Positions 63,458-64,000 of a stretch of 64,000 nucleotides of DNA are shown here, in pieces; the stretch's first letter is position 1, and each line of letters opens with the position of its first letter. The stretch spans positions 1 through 64,000 of IMG/VR virus record IMGVR_UViG_3300020034_000005; one strand, given 5' to 3'. The translations under genes and the position numbers were made by a program. The DNA is from a virus. Below the pieces are notes generated by a model. That model ran no database searches and was not told the origin of the DNA. It worked only from the letters and a program-made list of their open reading frames with translations.

Positions 63458-63507
63458 CTGCAGGGTGCCTGCATGTCCGCTGCATGATCACTGCATGTTG
63501 CTGCAGG
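63458..63507. promoter_or_regulatory. CTGCA(T/G)G operator array, 11-bp phased
   Basis: CTGCA starts at 63458, 63469, 63480, 63491 and 63501, thus spaced 11, 11, 11 and 10 bases. The outer copies are CTGCAGG (each in GCTGCAGGGTG, 63457-63467 and 63500-63510) and the inner three CTGCATG. All units lie on one face of the helix, 44-93 bases upstream of the HTH-NUDIX start. This fits cooperative binding by the HTH protein. Confidence 0.65.
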
Positions 63508-63564
63508 GTGACTTCATGGTCCAGGGACGCGCACGCGCGTTGACTCGATCCCATGAAGCCACCG

Positions 63565-63819
63565 TCACTCTCCCTTGCCGTACTGGAAGGCGCGTTGGTA
63601 CGTGACGCCTCCCATGATCTTGCCGATCTGCTTCCAGGTCGTCGTGGGGGTCTTGAGCCCCTGGGCGATCTCTTGGCGTTGGCGTCTGCGGAACAGTTCG
63701 AGTTCCTCTTCGAGGTGCTTGGCGAGGTTGACGAATGCGGCCCAGCGCTCGGGGAGGTCTTCGATCGCGCGCAGCTCGTCGTCGTAGCGCGTGTAGGGAG
63801 CGTCGGAAGAGATGGCCAT
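63565..63819 (-). CDS. hypothetical helical protein next to the HTH-NUDIX gene
   Basis: An 84-residue protein: YTRYDDELRAIEDLPERWAAFVNLAKHLEEELELFRRRQRQEIAQGLKTPTTTWKQIGKIMGGVTYQRAFQYGKG. The QEIAQ...TTWKQIGKIMGG..YQRAFQ part looks like an HTH. It has the best promoter in the window, with the start codon six bases after the -10. It may regulate or pair with the NUDIX genes. Confidence 0.72.
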   Translation of the reverse strand: MAISSDAPYTRYDDELRAIEDLPERWAAFVNLAKHLEEELELFRRRQRQEIAQGLKTPTTTWKQIGKIMGGVTYQRAFQYGKGE

Positions 63820-63825
63820 GACGTG

Positions 63826-63854
63826 AGAGTACGGGCGATCCGACGCTCACTCAA
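63826..63854 (-). promoter_or_regulatory. leftward promoter, leaderless
   Basis: On the minus strand -35 TTGAGT (63854-63849) and -10 TACTCT (63831-63826) are 17 bases apart; the ATG at 63819 begins six bases after the -10. The inverted repeat CTCACT (63846-63851) / AGTGAG (63870-63875) overlaps it. Confidence 0.65.
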
Positions 63855-63883
63855 GACTCAGCTAGAGAAAGTGAGTTGGGTGC

Positions 63884-63912
63884 TTGACTCCCCGTCGTGC
63901 GACCTCTACGGT
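63884..63912 (+). promoter_or_regulatory. rightward promoter at the right edge, pointing out of the window
   Basis: -35 TTGACT (63884-63889), 17-base spacer, -10 TACGGT (63907-63912). It is back to back with the leftward promoter at 63826, separated by about 30 bases with ACTCA/TGAGT-type repeats. Its target lies beyond 64000. If the ends of the phage genome join, it could read into the terminase block. The last 88 bases hold no supported gene. Confidence 0.6.
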
Positions 63913-64000
63913 CGAGACATCGAAGCCTCAAGCTGCGATTTGAGAATGATCGTCGTCCACTCCTACCGGACCCAGTCCGCGGACGATGAACAACCAAACA

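Noticed and set aside
63458-63507. CRISPR-like repeat array
   Set aside because: The units are 7 bp with no spacers; an operator array explains the spacing better. I saw no CRISPR array in the window.

Overview
The window reads as most of the genome of a temperate siphovirus of a Streptomyces-like actinobacterium. It is very G+C rich, with G or C at nearly every third codon position. Start codons are ATG, GTG and one TTG, and most adjacent genes share stop and start bases (ATGA, GTGA or TGATG). The proteins are those of an actinophage: terminase, portal, MuF-like protein, HK97-fold capsid, long tape measure, amidase endolysin, tyrosine integrase, YqaJ/RecT recombination and several DNA methyltransferases. 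The putative attP next to the integrase is unsplit, with arm-type repeats on both sides. This suggests the virion or circular form rather than an integrated prophage.

Layout. 153-23149 (rightward): a short primase-polymerase-like protein, both terminase subunits, portal, MuF, scaffold, capsid, a family-4-like glycosyltransferase, head-tail connectors, tail proteins with a -1 frameshift pair, tape measure, minor tail proteins, endolysin, holin and a membrane-anchored collagen-like protein, ending in a strong terminator. One small DUF4429-like gene (8601-8927) lies in this block on the opposite strand. 23236-31798 (mixed strands): a lipoprotein, a first tyrosine recombinase with two upstream genes, a membrane protein, an endonuclease VII-like protein, a ribbon-helix-helix regulator facing three copies of a palindromic operator, GntR-like and XRE-like regulators, a LexA/SOS-box-like site and several tiny genes. 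31817-35242: attP-like region, integrase, repressor, divergent control region, Cro-like and excisionase-like genes. 35341-60550 (rightward): early genes, including a long chain of overlapping small genes, a DNA methyltransferase, a VWA protein, YqaJ and RecT, an ASCH protein, a C5 methyltransferase, a replication initiator containing an 11-bp repeat array, a RepA/DnaB-like helicase, a PD-(D/E)XK nuclease, an N4-type methyltransferase, an HNH nuclease, a HIT protein and a membrane GT2 glycosyltransferase. 60624-63819 (leftward): small winged-helix-like proteins, two overlapping NUDIX genes (one with an N-terminal HTH) and a last small gene. Divergent promoters lie at the right edge, one pointing out of the window.

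How the parts work together. The late block builds and releases the particle. The glycosyltransferase directly after the capsid gene may decorate virion proteins, and the second, membrane-bound GT2 may alter the host envelope. The integrase, repressor and excisionase-like genes form the lysogeny module. The early block recombines, replicates and methylates DNA. Several control arrangements stand out: operator arrays at about 11-bp phasing (integrase arms, replication gene, HTH-NUDIX gene), a palindrome repeated three times at the ribbon-helix-helix gene, likely leaderless promoters, and a duplicated hairpin-plus-start intergenic cassette in the 61.7-62.3 kb region.
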